DNA of 64,000 nucleotides, from the NCBI GenBank assembly GCA_002404155.1, contig DHJC01000057.1, forward strand, positions 65,458 to 129,457, given 5' to 3'. The notes below the pieces were generated by a model. That model was not told where the DNA came from and searched no databases. It saw nothing but the letters and a program-made list of their open reading frames with translations. Below are positions 1-8,044 of the stretch, in pieces. Source of the stretch: Chloroflexi bacterium UBA4730. Its GTDB lineage: Bacteria > Chloroflexota > Limnocylindria > P2-11E. Positions within the stretch are counted from its first letter, which is position 1. Every line of letters begins with the position of its first letter. The position numbers were made by a program, and so were the translations under genes.

Positions 1-287
1 CCGCCACGTGAGCCTCCGGGAGCGCGGCGCCATGGCCGAGTCCGGATCGCGGAGCCTCTGACGCGGTCGGACCGATCTCGGCGCCGGTTGCGGTCCGAGT
101 CGACCCGGTCATGGACGTCCGACGTCCTGCACGGCGTCGATGTCCTCGCGGGTCATGTCGTCGATGAGGACCGGGGCGCACGCCGATGCCTTCGCCGACC
201 ACTCACCCCGAGCCGGGAAGCGAGCGTTTCGCGCGAAAGATGCGCGCGATCAGGGCTCTATCCTCACCACACCACTCGCGCGTTTCT
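1..287. other. Upstream stretch without a supported gene
   Basis: The only coding hint is a frame open from base 2 to a TGA at 59-61, which could be the last 19 codons of a gene lying outside the window. Nothing else here reads like a protein. A perfect 12-base palindrome, TTTCGCGCGAAA, sits at 227-238 upstream of mreB and could be an operator or chance in GC-rich DNA. I see no clear promoter. Confidence 0.4.
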
Positions 288-294
288 GGAAAGG
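288..294 (+). promoter_or_regulatory. Ribosome binding site deciding the mreB start
   Basis: GGAAAGG lies 11 bases before a TTG at 306. That TTG gives the usual short MreB N-terminus just before the Ser-Arg-Asp-Val-Gly-Ile-Asp-Leu-Gly-Thr motif. The first ATG in the frame, at 186, would add 40 residues unlike any MreB. Confidence 0.55.
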
Positions 295-305
295 GTGCGT
301 CCATC

Positions 306-1355
306 TTGTTCGAATTCCTCTGGGGGCTCTTCTCCCGTGATGTCGGCATCGATCTCGGCACGGCCAACACGCTCGTGCACGTGCGCGGGCGCGGCATCGT
401 GATCAGCGAGCCCTCGGTCGTCGCGAAGGACACGAAGACCGGCGCCATCCTCGCGGTCGGCGCCGAGGCCAAGCGGATGCTCGGCCGCACCCCCCAGAAC
501 ATCGCGGCCATCCGTCCGTTGAAGGATGGCGTGATCAGCGACTTCGACATCACTGAGTACATGCTCAAGCACTTCATCCACAAGGTGCATGACCGCATCG
601 CGCTGTTCCCGCGGCCGCGGGTGATCATCGGCATCCCGTCGGGGGTGACCGAGGTGGAGAAGCGCGCGGTGCAGGAAGCGGCGATCAACGCGGGCGCGCG
701 CTGGGCGCGGCTCGTCGAAGAGCCGATGGCCGCGGCGATCGGCGCGGGTCTTCCGGTCCAGGAGCCAAGCGGCTCGATGATCGTGGACATCGGGGGCGGC
801 ACGACCGAGGTCGCGGTCACCTCCCTCGGTGGCATCGTCGTCGCGCGATCGATCCGCATCGGTGGCGACGAGATGGACGAGGACATCGTGTCGTACGCGC
901 GCCGCGAGTTCAACCTGCTCATGGGCGAGCGGACCGCGGAGGACATCAAGATCGCGATCGGCTCTGCGTATCCGCTCGACGAAGAGGTGTCGACGTTCTT
1001 CCGCGGCCGGGATCTCCTCACGGGTCTGCCGCGCAGCATCGAGGTGACGAGCGCCCAGATCCGGGAGGCCATCGAGCCGTCGGTGCAGCAGATCGTCGAT
1101 GCGGTGAAGGACACCATCGAGGAGACTCCGCCCGAGCTCGTGGCCGACATCATGGACCAGGGCATCTACCTCGCCGGCGGCGGGGCCCTGCTGCGCGGCA
1201 TGGACACGCGGATCTCCGAGGCCACCCAGATGGCCGTGCACATCGCCGATGACCCACTCACGTGCGTCGTGCGCGGGACCGGCATGGTCCTCGAGAACCT
1301 GGTGAAGTACGAGCGAAGCCTCGTGACCGAGACCTACGCGATCATGCCGCGCTGA
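306..1355 (+). CDS. mreB: Rod shape-determining protein MreB
   Basis: Bacterial actin homologue that polymerises under the membrane and positions lateral wall synthesis. With the TTG start the protein is 349 residues, the normal MreB length. The actin-fold nucleotide motifs are visible: DIGIDLGTANT near the N-terminus (phosphate 1), IVDIGGGTTEVAV in the middle (phosphate 2) and YLAGGGALLRGMD near the C-terminus (adenosine site). Its TGA overlaps the ATG of mreC by one base, so the two are translationally coupled. The assignment is sure; the start codon rests on the ribosome binding site and on family length. Confidence 0.95.
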   Translation: MFEFLWGLFSRDVGIDLGTANTLVHVRGRGIVISEPSVVAKDTKTGAILAVGAEAKRMLGRTPQNIAAIRPLKDGVISDFDITEYMLKHFIHKVHDRIALFPRPRVIIGIPSGVTEVEKRAVQEAAINAGARWARLVEEPMAAAIGAGLPVQEPSGSMIVDIGGGTTEVAVTSLGGIVVARSIRIGGDEMDEDIVSYARREFNLLMGERTAEDIKIAIGSAYPLDEEVSTFFRGRDLLTGLPRSIEVTSAQIREAIEPSVQQIVDAVKDTIEETPPELVADIMDQGIYLAGGGALLRGMDTRISEATQMAVHIADDPLTCVVRGTGMVLENLVKYERSLVTETYAIMPR

Positions 1356-2206
1356 TGGCGGCGCTCGGGCGGACCCGCTCGCGCCGGACCAACAGCGTGC
1401 TGCGGCCGTTCGCGTTGCTCTTCGCGATCTCGCTGCTGCTCCTGGTGTTCCGCTCCGCGTCAGTCATCGAAAGTGCGGCGACAATCGGCACCCAGGTGCT
1501 CGTCCCGGTACAGCGTGCGCTCGCCCAGGCCGGCGTGACGACGAGCCGCTTCTTCCAGGCCATCGGCGAGGTCGACAGCGTCCGCGCCGAGAACGCCGAC
1601 CTCCGCGCGGCGAACGACCGGCTCACGCTCGAGAACGCTCGCCTCGCGGAGGCGGCGATCGCGGCGCAGCAGGGCGCGAAGCTCGAGGCCGCGCAGCGCG
1701 CGCTCCCGTACAAGACCGTCACCGCGCCGGTCATCGCGCGCGATCCGAGCGGCGTGCTGAAGACCATCGTCATCGGCGCGGGCACCGACCAGGGCGTGCG
1801 CGTCGACGAGGTCGTGCTCTCCGAACAAGGGGTGGTCGGCAGGGTGAGCGAGGCCGGCTCGAACTACGCGAAGGTGCTCCTCATCACCGACTCCGCGTCG
1901 AGCGTCTCGGCCCTCGTGCAGACGAACCGGGCGAGCGGCATCGTCCGCGGCCAGTACGGCGACACCCTTGTAATGGAGTGGATCCTCCAGAGCGACCCGG
2001 TGAAGCCTGGCGACGTCATCGTCACCGCCGGCCTCGGGCTGGGGACGGAGCTGCGCTCGCTCTATCCGAAGGGCCTCGTTATCGGGACGGTCGTCGACGT
2101 GACGAAGGCCGAGGTTTCGGCCTACCAGCGGGCGGTCGTCGCGCCGGCGGTGGATCTCCGCAAGCTCGAGAACGTGCTCGTCATCGTCACTGATCCTTCG
2201 AAATAG
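1355..2206 (+). CDS. mreC: Rod shape-determining protein MreC
   Basis: Bitopic membrane protein that links MreB filaments to the extracytoplasmic wall-synthesis machinery. The 283-residue product has a short basic N-terminus, one membrane segment at about residues 17-34, a coiled-coil stretch (SVRAENADLRAANDRLTLEN and following, about 70-110), then the beta-rich MreC domain with the usual SNYAKVLLITD-like segment and a TAGLG motif. The start is the ATG that overlaps the mreB stop; a longer reading from 1262 only runs through mreB. Family operons usually continue with mreD, but here a repeat and a secreted protease follow. Confidence 0.92.
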   Translation: MAALGRTRSRRTNSVLRPFALLFAISLLLLVFRSASVIESAATIGTQVLVPVQRALAQAGVTTSRFFQAIGEVDSVRAENADLRAANDRLTLENARLAEAAIAAQQGAKLEAAQRALPYKTVTAPVIARDPSGVLKTIVIGAGTDQGVRVDEVVLSEQGVVGRVSEAGSNYAKVLLITDSASSVSALVQTNRASGIVRGQYGDTLVMEWILQSDPVKPGDVIVTAGLGLGTELRSLYPKGLVIGTVVDVTKAEVSAYQRAVVAPAVDLRKLENVLVIVTDPSK

Positions 2207-2259
2207 CCGCAGGCGCTCTCAATAGCCGCAGGCGCGCTCAATAGCCCCCGGGCGCGCTC
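2202..2259 (+). repeat. Three tandem 19-20 bp units over the mreC stop
   Basis: Units begin at 2202 (AATAGCCGCAGGCGCTCTC), 2221 (AATAGCCGCAGGCGCGCTC) and 2240 (a 20-base variant with AATAGCCCCCGGG). The first unit contains the TAG stop of mreC, so each later unit carries a copy of the same stop triplet. It looks like slippage or duplication of the gene's 3' end. Confidence 0.8.
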
Positions 2260-2344
2260 AGTACCGGCGTTCGGTCCCGATCGCACCCGGTTCCACACCC
2301 GCGGGGCATAACCCGCCACCTACCCTCACGTCATACCGAGTGAG

Positions 2345-5116
2345 ATGGGACAGGTAGCGCGCCTCGCCGCCGCATGGCTCGTGTGCGCTGCGCTCCTCCC
2401 GGGGCTTGGCCGGTCGGCCGATGCCCGAACGATGGAGCCCTCGGCGACCAGTCCGGTCAGCGCGGCGGCACCCGCGCGGATCTCCGGCGCCCCGCGGGCG
2501 CTTGTGCGGTTCGCGTCCTCAGCCTCCGCCGAGGATCGCGCGGCTGCGCTTGCCCGCGTGGGCGCGATCTTCGATACCGAGCTCCCCGCGCTCAACGCGA
2601 CGCGCGTCGCACTGCCGATCGACGCGAGCGACGCGACCGGCGACGCGAGCGGGTTCGCGGCGCTGCGCCTCTCACGCGACCCGGCGATCGTCTCGGTCCA
2701 GCTCGACGCGCGCGCGTCCGTCGGATTCACGCCGAACGACAGCCTGTTCAGCACCGACCCGTCGTTCGGCGTGGGGCAATGGGGACTGCGGGCCGCGCAG
2801 GTCGATAAGGCCTGGGATGTCGTGCGGGGATCTCCGACCGTGATCGTCGCCGTCGTCGACACCGGCGTCGACGCGAACCATCCCGATCTCACGGGCGCGA
2901 CGCTCCCCGGCGCGACGTTCGTTTCGTCGCCCGATCCGTCATGCGCTCCCGGCTCAGAGCTCGACGACAATGGCCACGGCACCCATGTCGCCGGGCTCAT
3001 CGCGGCGAACGCGAATAACGGCACTGGCATCGCGGGCTCCGCGTTCGGAGTCCGCGTCCTTCCGATCAAGGCGCTCGACTGCACCGGCGCGGGGCTCCTC
3101 TCCGATGTCGCGCAGGGCATGACGTGGGCGACCGATCACGGGGCCCGCATCATCAACGTCTCGCTCGGCTCTGACTCGGACCTCTTCGTCCTCCACGACG
3201 CGATCCGCTACGCGCTCGCCCACAATGTCCTCGTCGTCGCGGCCGCAGGCAACTGCGGGGTCGCGTCGGTCCGCTGCGCGGGGATCAACGCGCCGCAGTA
3301 TCCGGGCGCGTATCCGGAGAGTCTCGCGGTCGGGGCGACTGGTACCAGTGACCAGCACGCCAGCTTCAGCAATATCGACGCGTACGTCGGCATCTCCGCA
3401 CCAGGGATGACGATCTGGAGCACCACGCCGACGTACCCGACGACGCTCTCGCGCGCGAATGAGAGCACCCAGAACTACGCTGCGTTCAGCGGCACGTCGC
3501 AAGCCTCCCCACTCGTCGCCGCGATCGCGGCCCTCGTGCTCAGTGGCGAGCCCGGACTCACCGTCGCCCAGCTCACTGACCGGCTGCGAGGGGCCGCCGA
3601 CGATCTCGGCGTCGCGGGGACGGATCCGGTCTTCGGCGCGGGCCGCGTGAATGCCCTTCGCGCCGTGACCGCGACCCTCCGCTACGGCGCCTCCTACGAC
3701 GTCTCGGCCCTACCCGCAAAAGGCACGATCGTCGCGCCGCTCACCGGGCAGGTCACGCTGACCAACACGTCGAGCTTCGCGTGGAGCCCCGCCGGGTCGG
3801 TTCCCGTGCGACTCGCCTATCACTGGCTCGACCTCGCGAGGAACACGGTCGTTTGGGACGGCCAGCGCAGCGCGCTGCCCGCGGAGGTCCCGGTCGGCGG
3901 CAAGGTGACGGTCGCGGTCACGATCCCGACGCCCGCGAAGCCCGGCACGTACCTGCTCGAGCTCGACCTCGTGCGCGAGGGCGTCTCGTGGTTCTCATCC
4001 GGCGGCGTCGCGATGGTGAATGTGAGCGTCATGGTCTCGAGCGGTCTCGCGGCGAGCTACGCGCCCACCGCGAGCGCCCAGTCGACGTTCGTCCTCGGCC
4101 CGAACACGTTCACCGTGACGGTCAGCAACACCGGCACGGTCACGTGGCCCGCGGGCGGGACGACGCCGGTGCATCTCTCGTATCACTGGCTCGGCCCGAC
4201 CGGACAGGTGGTCGTGTGGGACGGTAGCCGCGCGGCGCTGCCCGCCGACATCGCGCCCGGACAGAGCGCCGTGGTCGCGATCCCGGTGGCCTCGCCTCCG
4301 GCGGTGGGCCCGTACACCTTGCGGCTCGACCTGGTGCAGGAGGGCGTGACCTGGTTCTCGGCGCAGGGCGTGGCGCCGCGCGACTTGGCGATCAGTGTCA
4401 CGACCGGCGTCGGCGCCACTTACGCATTCGCGTCTCCGACCACAGCGTTCCTCCCCGGCAGCCGGGTGCTCGTGCCGGTCACCATCACGAACACGGGTCT
4501 GCTCACGTGGACCGCCGGCGGTGCGAATCCGGTGCACGCGGCCGTGCACGTCTTCGACGCGGGCGATCACCTCGTGCTCTGGGATGGTGAGCGCGCGCTG
4601 TTGCCGAACGACGTCGCCCCGGGCCAGAGCATCACGATCCCGGTCGCCATCGCCGTCCCGCTCGGAACCGCAGCGGCGAACTACATCGTCCGGATGGACC
4701 TCGTGCGCGAGGGCATTGCGTGGTTCTCGACCGACGGCGTGACCCCCGCCACGGGCGGCATCACCGTGAGCCCCGATTACCGCGCGTCGGTCGCGACGAG
4801 CGCCACGACCGTCTCGCGGAGCGCGCCGAGCATCGCGGTCACGCTCACGAACACCAGCGCCGTCCCCTGGACCGCCGGTGGCGCCGCGCCGATCAACGTG
4901 AGCTCGCACTGGCTCGCCGCGGATGGCAGCGTGCTCCTTTGGGACGGTCCACGTGTTCCGCTCGGGCAGGCTGTTCCAGCGGGTGGCTCGCTCACGATCA
5001 CCGTGCCGCTCGCGTCGCCGCCCGCGGGCGCGAGCGCCGTGGCGATCGATCTGGTGGCGGAGGGGTTGCGATGGTTCGGAAGTGGTTCCCTGCGACCGAT
5101 AACGCTGGTACCGTGA
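2345..5116 (+). CDS. Secreted subtilisin-family (S8) protease with four C-terminal YHWL/VVWDG modules
   Basis: Exported serine protease of 923 residues. A signal peptide covers about residues 1-27. The catalytic triad is complete: Asp172 in VVDTGVD, His211 in NGHGTHVAG and Ser385 in SGTSQASP, with oxyanion Asn303 in AAGN. From about residue 440 four copies of a roughly 110-residue module follow, each with NTG..TW, a variant of YHWL, WDG.R..LP and DLV.EG..WFS. The same module recurs in the next two genes. The fold is probably an Ig-like beta-sandwich (NBR1-like or CARDB-like), which is inference. There is no sortase motif or C-terminal anchor, so it may bind the surface through the modules. 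Confidence 0.9.
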   Translation: MGQVARLAAAWLVCAALLPGLGRSADARTMEPSATSPVSAAAPARISGAPRALVRFASSASAEDRAAALARVGAIFDTELPALNATRVALPIDASDATGDASGFAALRLSRDPAIVSVQLDARASVGFTPNDSLFSTDPSFGVGQWGLRAAQVDKAWDVVRGSPTVIVAVVDTGVDANHPDLTGATLPGATFVSSPDPSCAPGSELDDNGHGTHVAGLIAANANNGTGIAGSAFGVRVLPIKALDCTGAGLLSDVAQGMTWATDHGARIINVSLGSDSDLFVLHDAIRYALAHNVLVVAAAGNCGVASVRCAGINAPQYPGAYPESLAVGATGTSDQHASFSNIDAYVGISAPGMTIWSTTPTYPTTLSRANESTQNYAAFSGTSQASPLVAAIAALVLSGEPGLTVAQLTDRLRGAADDLGVAGTDPVFGAGRVNALRAVTATLRYGASYDVSALPAKGTIVAPLTGQVTLTNTSSFAWSPAGSVPVRLAYHWLDLARNTVVWDGQRSALPAEVPVGGKVTVAVTIPTPAKPGTYLLELDLVREGVSWFSSGGVAMVNVSVMVSSGLAASYAPTASAQSTFVLGPNTFTVTVSNTGTVTWPAGGTTPVHLSYHWLGPTGQVVVWDGSRAALPADIAPGQSAVVAIPVASPPAVGPYTLRLDLVQEGVTWFSAQGVAPRDLAISVTTGVGATYAFASPTTAFLPGSRVLVPVTITNTGLLTWTAGGANPVHAAVHVFDAGDHLVLWDGERALLPNDVAPGQSITIPVAIAVPLGTAAANYIVRMDLVREGIAWFSTDGVTPATGGITVSPDYRASVATSATTVSRSAPSIAVTLTNTSAVPWTAGGAAPINVSSHWLAADGSVLLWDGPRVPLGQAVPAGGSLTITVPLASPPAGASAVAIDLVAEGLRWFGSGSLRPITLVP

Positions 5117-5173
5117 GCCCCGTTGGCTGTTGAGGCTGCCAACACTTGTCCGCCACCCGTACAAGCCGGGGCT
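5116..5173 (+). promoter_or_regulatory. Possible three-way-junction RNA leader of the SpoIID gene
   Basis: Three perfect stems nest without gaps between the protease stop and the next start. The closing stem pairs AGCCCC(G) 5116-5122 with (C)GGGGCT 5167-5173. A hairpin pairs TTGGC 5123-5127 with GCCAA 5138-5142. A second pairs CTTGT 5145-5149 with ACAAG 5161-5165. The likely Shine-Dalgarno (AGGAAGGG, 5188-5195) follows. I do not recognise a known riboswitch class, and there is no T tract to call it a terminator. Confidence 0.4.
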
Positions 5174-5203
5174 CGCTCGTTCGGTTCAGGAAGGGAAGTG
5201 CCG

Positions 5204-7909
5204 TTGACCCGGGTCGGTCTCGTTGTCGCTGTGATCGTCGCCATCCTCTTCAACGCCGCTCCGGCGCTCGCCGGCCCGAGCGCCAACCTCTTCGCGAGCT
5301 ACCAGGTCGCGCCGCCGGCCAGCGCCGGCGCCGGCACGACGCTGCAGCTGTCGGTGACGCTGACGAACTCCGGGACGGACACCTGGAACGCGGCTGGCGC
5401 GAATCCGGTGAACCTCAGCTACCACTGGCTCGACCAGATCGGTAAGCCGGTGGTGTGGGACGGCGCGCGCACACCCCTCGGTTCGGACATCCCAGGCGGC
5501 GGCGCGCGGCAGCTCACCGCGACCATCCCGATGCCGGCGCAGCCGGGCGGGTACCAGCTGCAGCTCGCGCTGGTGAAGGAAGGCGTCGTGTGGCTCAACC
5601 CGAGCATCTCCTACCCGATGCAGGCGACGCCGGCGTTCAACGCGACATACGGCGCGGTCTCGCTGCCGACGCTCCTCAACGGCACGACGTACACGATCAC
5701 CATCCCGCTCTCGAACAGCGGCGTCGCGACGTGGAACGCGTCCGGCCCGAACCTCGTCGACCTCAGCTACCACTGGACCGACCCGGCAGGCACCGTCGTG
5801 GTGTGGGACGGGACGCGCACGCCGCTCCCGGCCGACGTCGCGCCGAGTAGCAGCACGTCGATCGCCGCGTCGATCACGACGCCGAAAACGCCCGGCGCGT
5901 ACACGCTCACCGTCGACCTCGTCCGCGAAGGCGTCGCGTGGTTCGCCGCGCTCGGCGGGCTGCCGTTGAAGGTGCCGACGCAGGTCTCGCCGGCGCTCTA
6001 TGCCGCAACGTACTCCGTCGCCGCGACCACCGCGGTGCTCCTCGGTGAGTCACGCACCGTCGCGGTCACCGTGACGAACAACGGCAACGTCGCCTGGAGC
6101 GCGACCGGGGCGAACCCGGTGAATCTCGCGTATCACGTCCTCGCGGCGAACGGCAGCGTCGTGCTGTGGGACGGCGCGCGGACCGCCATCGGCGCCGACC
6201 TGCTCCCTGGCCAGTCGCGTGCGATCAACGTCGCGTACACCGCGCCGACGGCGATCGGGACGTACACCCTCGTCATCGACACGGTCCGTGAAGGGGTCGC
6301 CTGGCTGTCCCAGATCGGATCGCCGCCCGCGCAGACGCAGCTCGCGGTGACGAGCGGCTTCAACGGCGGCTACGACCAGACAACCACCCCGGGCGTGGCC
6401 ACCATCGGCGCGTCACTCCTGTTGAGCGTGCGCGTCACCAACTACGGCGCGCGCGCGTGGCCGGCCGCCGGCACGAACCCCGTGCACCTCGGCTACCACA
6501 TCCTCACCAGCGGCGGCGGCGTCGTGACCTGGGATGGTCAGCGTGGCCTCCTGCCCAGCGACCTCGCGGTGGGCCAGAGCGCCGTCGTGCAGGTCGCGGT
6601 CTCGCTGCCGAGCTCGCTCGGCAGCTACCTGATCGCCTGGGACCTGGTGCAGGAAGGGGTGGCCTGGTTCAGCTCGCTCGGTGTGCCGCGCCTTCAGGAG
6701 TCCATCAGCGTCCAGCCCGGCATCACCTTCTACGGCAAAGGCTTCGGCCACGGGGTCGGGATGAGCCAGTACGGTGCGCAGGGCTGGGCCACCGGCGCCG
6801 CGGGCCCGGCGCTCACCGGCGAACAGATCGTCGCGAAGTACTACCCGGGCACGCAGCTCACCGTCGTGGACAGCACCACCAACTCGCGGGGGCCGATGCG
6901 CGTGCTGCTCTCATCGCCCTCGTCGTCGGGGTCCGCTTCGTGCGGCTCGCCGCTCATGAACACCTGGCTCGCGAACGTGCGCTCCGCGGGCGGCTTCACC
7001 GTGGTGAACGAGGCCGCCGGGAACGCCGTGGTCGGTGTCGCGGGCGCGAACGTGACCTACCAGATCGCCGCGCAGACCGGCGTGGCGAAGGTCTACGACC
7101 AGTCGGCGACCCCGCCGGCGCTCAAGTATTCGGGCCCCGGTCCGGTGACGGTCGTGCCCACCGACCCGAACCAGCCGATCACGGTGCAGGAGAAGGGTGA
7201 GTTCTTCCACGGGAAGCTGCAGTTCAAGAACGACGGCGCCAACATCCTGCGCGTCGTCAACTTCGTGAGCTACGACGATTACGTGAAGGGCGTCATCCCG
7301 AAGGAGATGCCGGCCGGCTGGCATCCTGAGGCGTACAAGGCCCAGGCCCTGGCCGCGCGGAGCTACGGATTCACGAGCGCCCAGCCAACGAGGGACTACG
7401 ACGTGCGCGACGATCAGAGCGACCAGTGCTACGGCGGCGCGACCGTGGAGACGAGTGCCTCCATCGCCGCGGTCGCCGCCACCGCGGGCAAGGTGATCAC
7501 GTACAACGGTGCCGCGATCCGCGCGTACTTCTCGAGCTCGAGCGGCGGGTACACCGTGGCCGTCGGCTGCTGGAACCACGGCACGACGTGCGCGCCGAGC
7601 GACCCGTGGCTCGTGGCGGTGCCCGACCCCGCCGACCTCGCGGTCCAGATCCCGACGCCGAACAAACACGCGAGCTGGACGGTCACGTTCACCAGCGCCG
7701 CGATCCGGAGCGCGATCCTCAGCTACAAGGGCGTCGATATCGGGACGCTGCTCTCGACCGATGTGAGCAACCAGGCACCCGGCAACGTCGGGCATGTCGT
7801 GTCCGTCAAGTTCGCGGGGACCACCGGCTCGGTCGAGGTGCCGGCGGATGTGTTCCTTCGAACGTACCTCGGGCTCAAGTCGACGATGGTCCGGTTGCAG
7901 CCGTTCTGA
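5204..7909 (+). CDS. Secreted SpoIID/LytB-domain protein with four N-terminal YHWL/VVWDG modules
   Basis: Exported wall-associated protein of 901 residues. SpoIID-type domains act on or regulate peptidoglycan; SpoIID itself is a lytic transglycosylase. I chose TTG 5204 because AGGAAGGG lies 8 bases upstream and the product then opens with a clean signal peptide ending near APALA. Four repeats of the module shared with the flanking genes fill about residues 28-500. The SpoIID part then starts with YGKGFGHGVGMSQYGAQGWA and continues with YDDYVKGVIPKEMPAGWHPE and KAQALAARSYG. The GHG.GMSQYGA segment thus precedes the central motif, whereas in Bacillus SpoIID it comes last. The final 200 residues include a conserved-looking CWNHGTTCAPSDPW segment. 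Confidence 0.88.
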   Translation: MTRVGLVVAVIVAILFNAAPALAGPSANLFASYQVAPPASAGAGTTLQLSVTLTNSGTDTWNAAGANPVNLSYHWLDQIGKPVVWDGARTPLGSDIPGGGARQLTATIPMPAQPGGYQLQLALVKEGVVWLNPSISYPMQATPAFNATYGAVSLPTLLNGTTYTITIPLSNSGVATWNASGPNLVDLSYHWTDPAGTVVVWDGTRTPLPADVAPSSSTSIAASITTPKTPGAYTLTVDLVREGVAWFAALGGLPLKVPTQVSPALYAATYSVAATTAVLLGESRTVAVTVTNNGNVAWSATGANPVNLAYHVLAANGSVVLWDGARTAIGADLLPGQSRAINVAYTAPTAIGTYTLVIDTVREGVAWLSQIGSPPAQTQLAVTSGFNGGYDQTTTPGVATIGASLLLSVRVTNYGARAWPAAGTNPVHLGYHILTSGGGVVTWDGQRGLLPSDLAVGQSAVVQVAVSLPSSLGSYLIAWDLVQEGVAWFSSLGVPRLQESISVQPGITFYGKGFGHGVGMSQYGAQGWATGAAGPALTGEQIVAKYYPGTQLTVVDSTTNSRGPMRVLLSSPSSSGSASCGSPLMNTWLANVRSAGGFTVVNEAAGNAVVGVAGANVTYQIAAQTGVAKVYDQSATPPALKYSGPGPVTVVPTDPNQPITVQEKGEFFHGKLQFKNDGANILRVVNFVSYDDYVKGVIPKEMPAGWHPEAYKAQALAARSYGFTSAQPTRDYDVRDDQSDQCYGGATVETSASIAAVAATAGKVITYNGAAIRAYFSSSSGGYTVAVGCWNHGTTCAPSDPWLVAVPDPADLAVQIPTPNKHASWTVTFTSAAIRSAILSYKGVDIGTLLSTDVSNQAPGNVGHVVSVKFAGTTGSVEVPADVFLRTYLGLKSTMVRLQPF

Positions 7910-7973
7910 GCGCGCCTAGTACTTCTGTTCGCCGGTAACGGGGGGTCCGCCTCGCACGTTCTCCGTATACGGG

Positions 7974-8020
7974 GCCACCGTTGTCGGTCAGACTGTCGTT
8001 GCGCGCGTGGGGACGGTGGC
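7974..8020 (+). promoter_or_regulatory. Stem in the leader of the amidase gene
   Basis: GCCACCGT (7974-7981) can pair with ACGGTGGC (8013-8020), closing a 31-base loop and leaving the strong Shine-Dalgarno GGAGGGG (8030-8036) free. A 10-base palindrome, CCGTATACGG, lies at 7963-7972. Either could be regulatory or the terminator of the gene before; the evidence is pairing only. Confidence 0.25.
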
Positions 8021-8044
8021 GAGGAAGAAGGAGGGGACTCGCCG

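Noticed and set aside
5116..5173. tRNA gene
   Set aside because: There is a seven-base closing stem, but the element is only 58 nt, has no D arm, no seven-base anticodon loop and no T-loop consensus.
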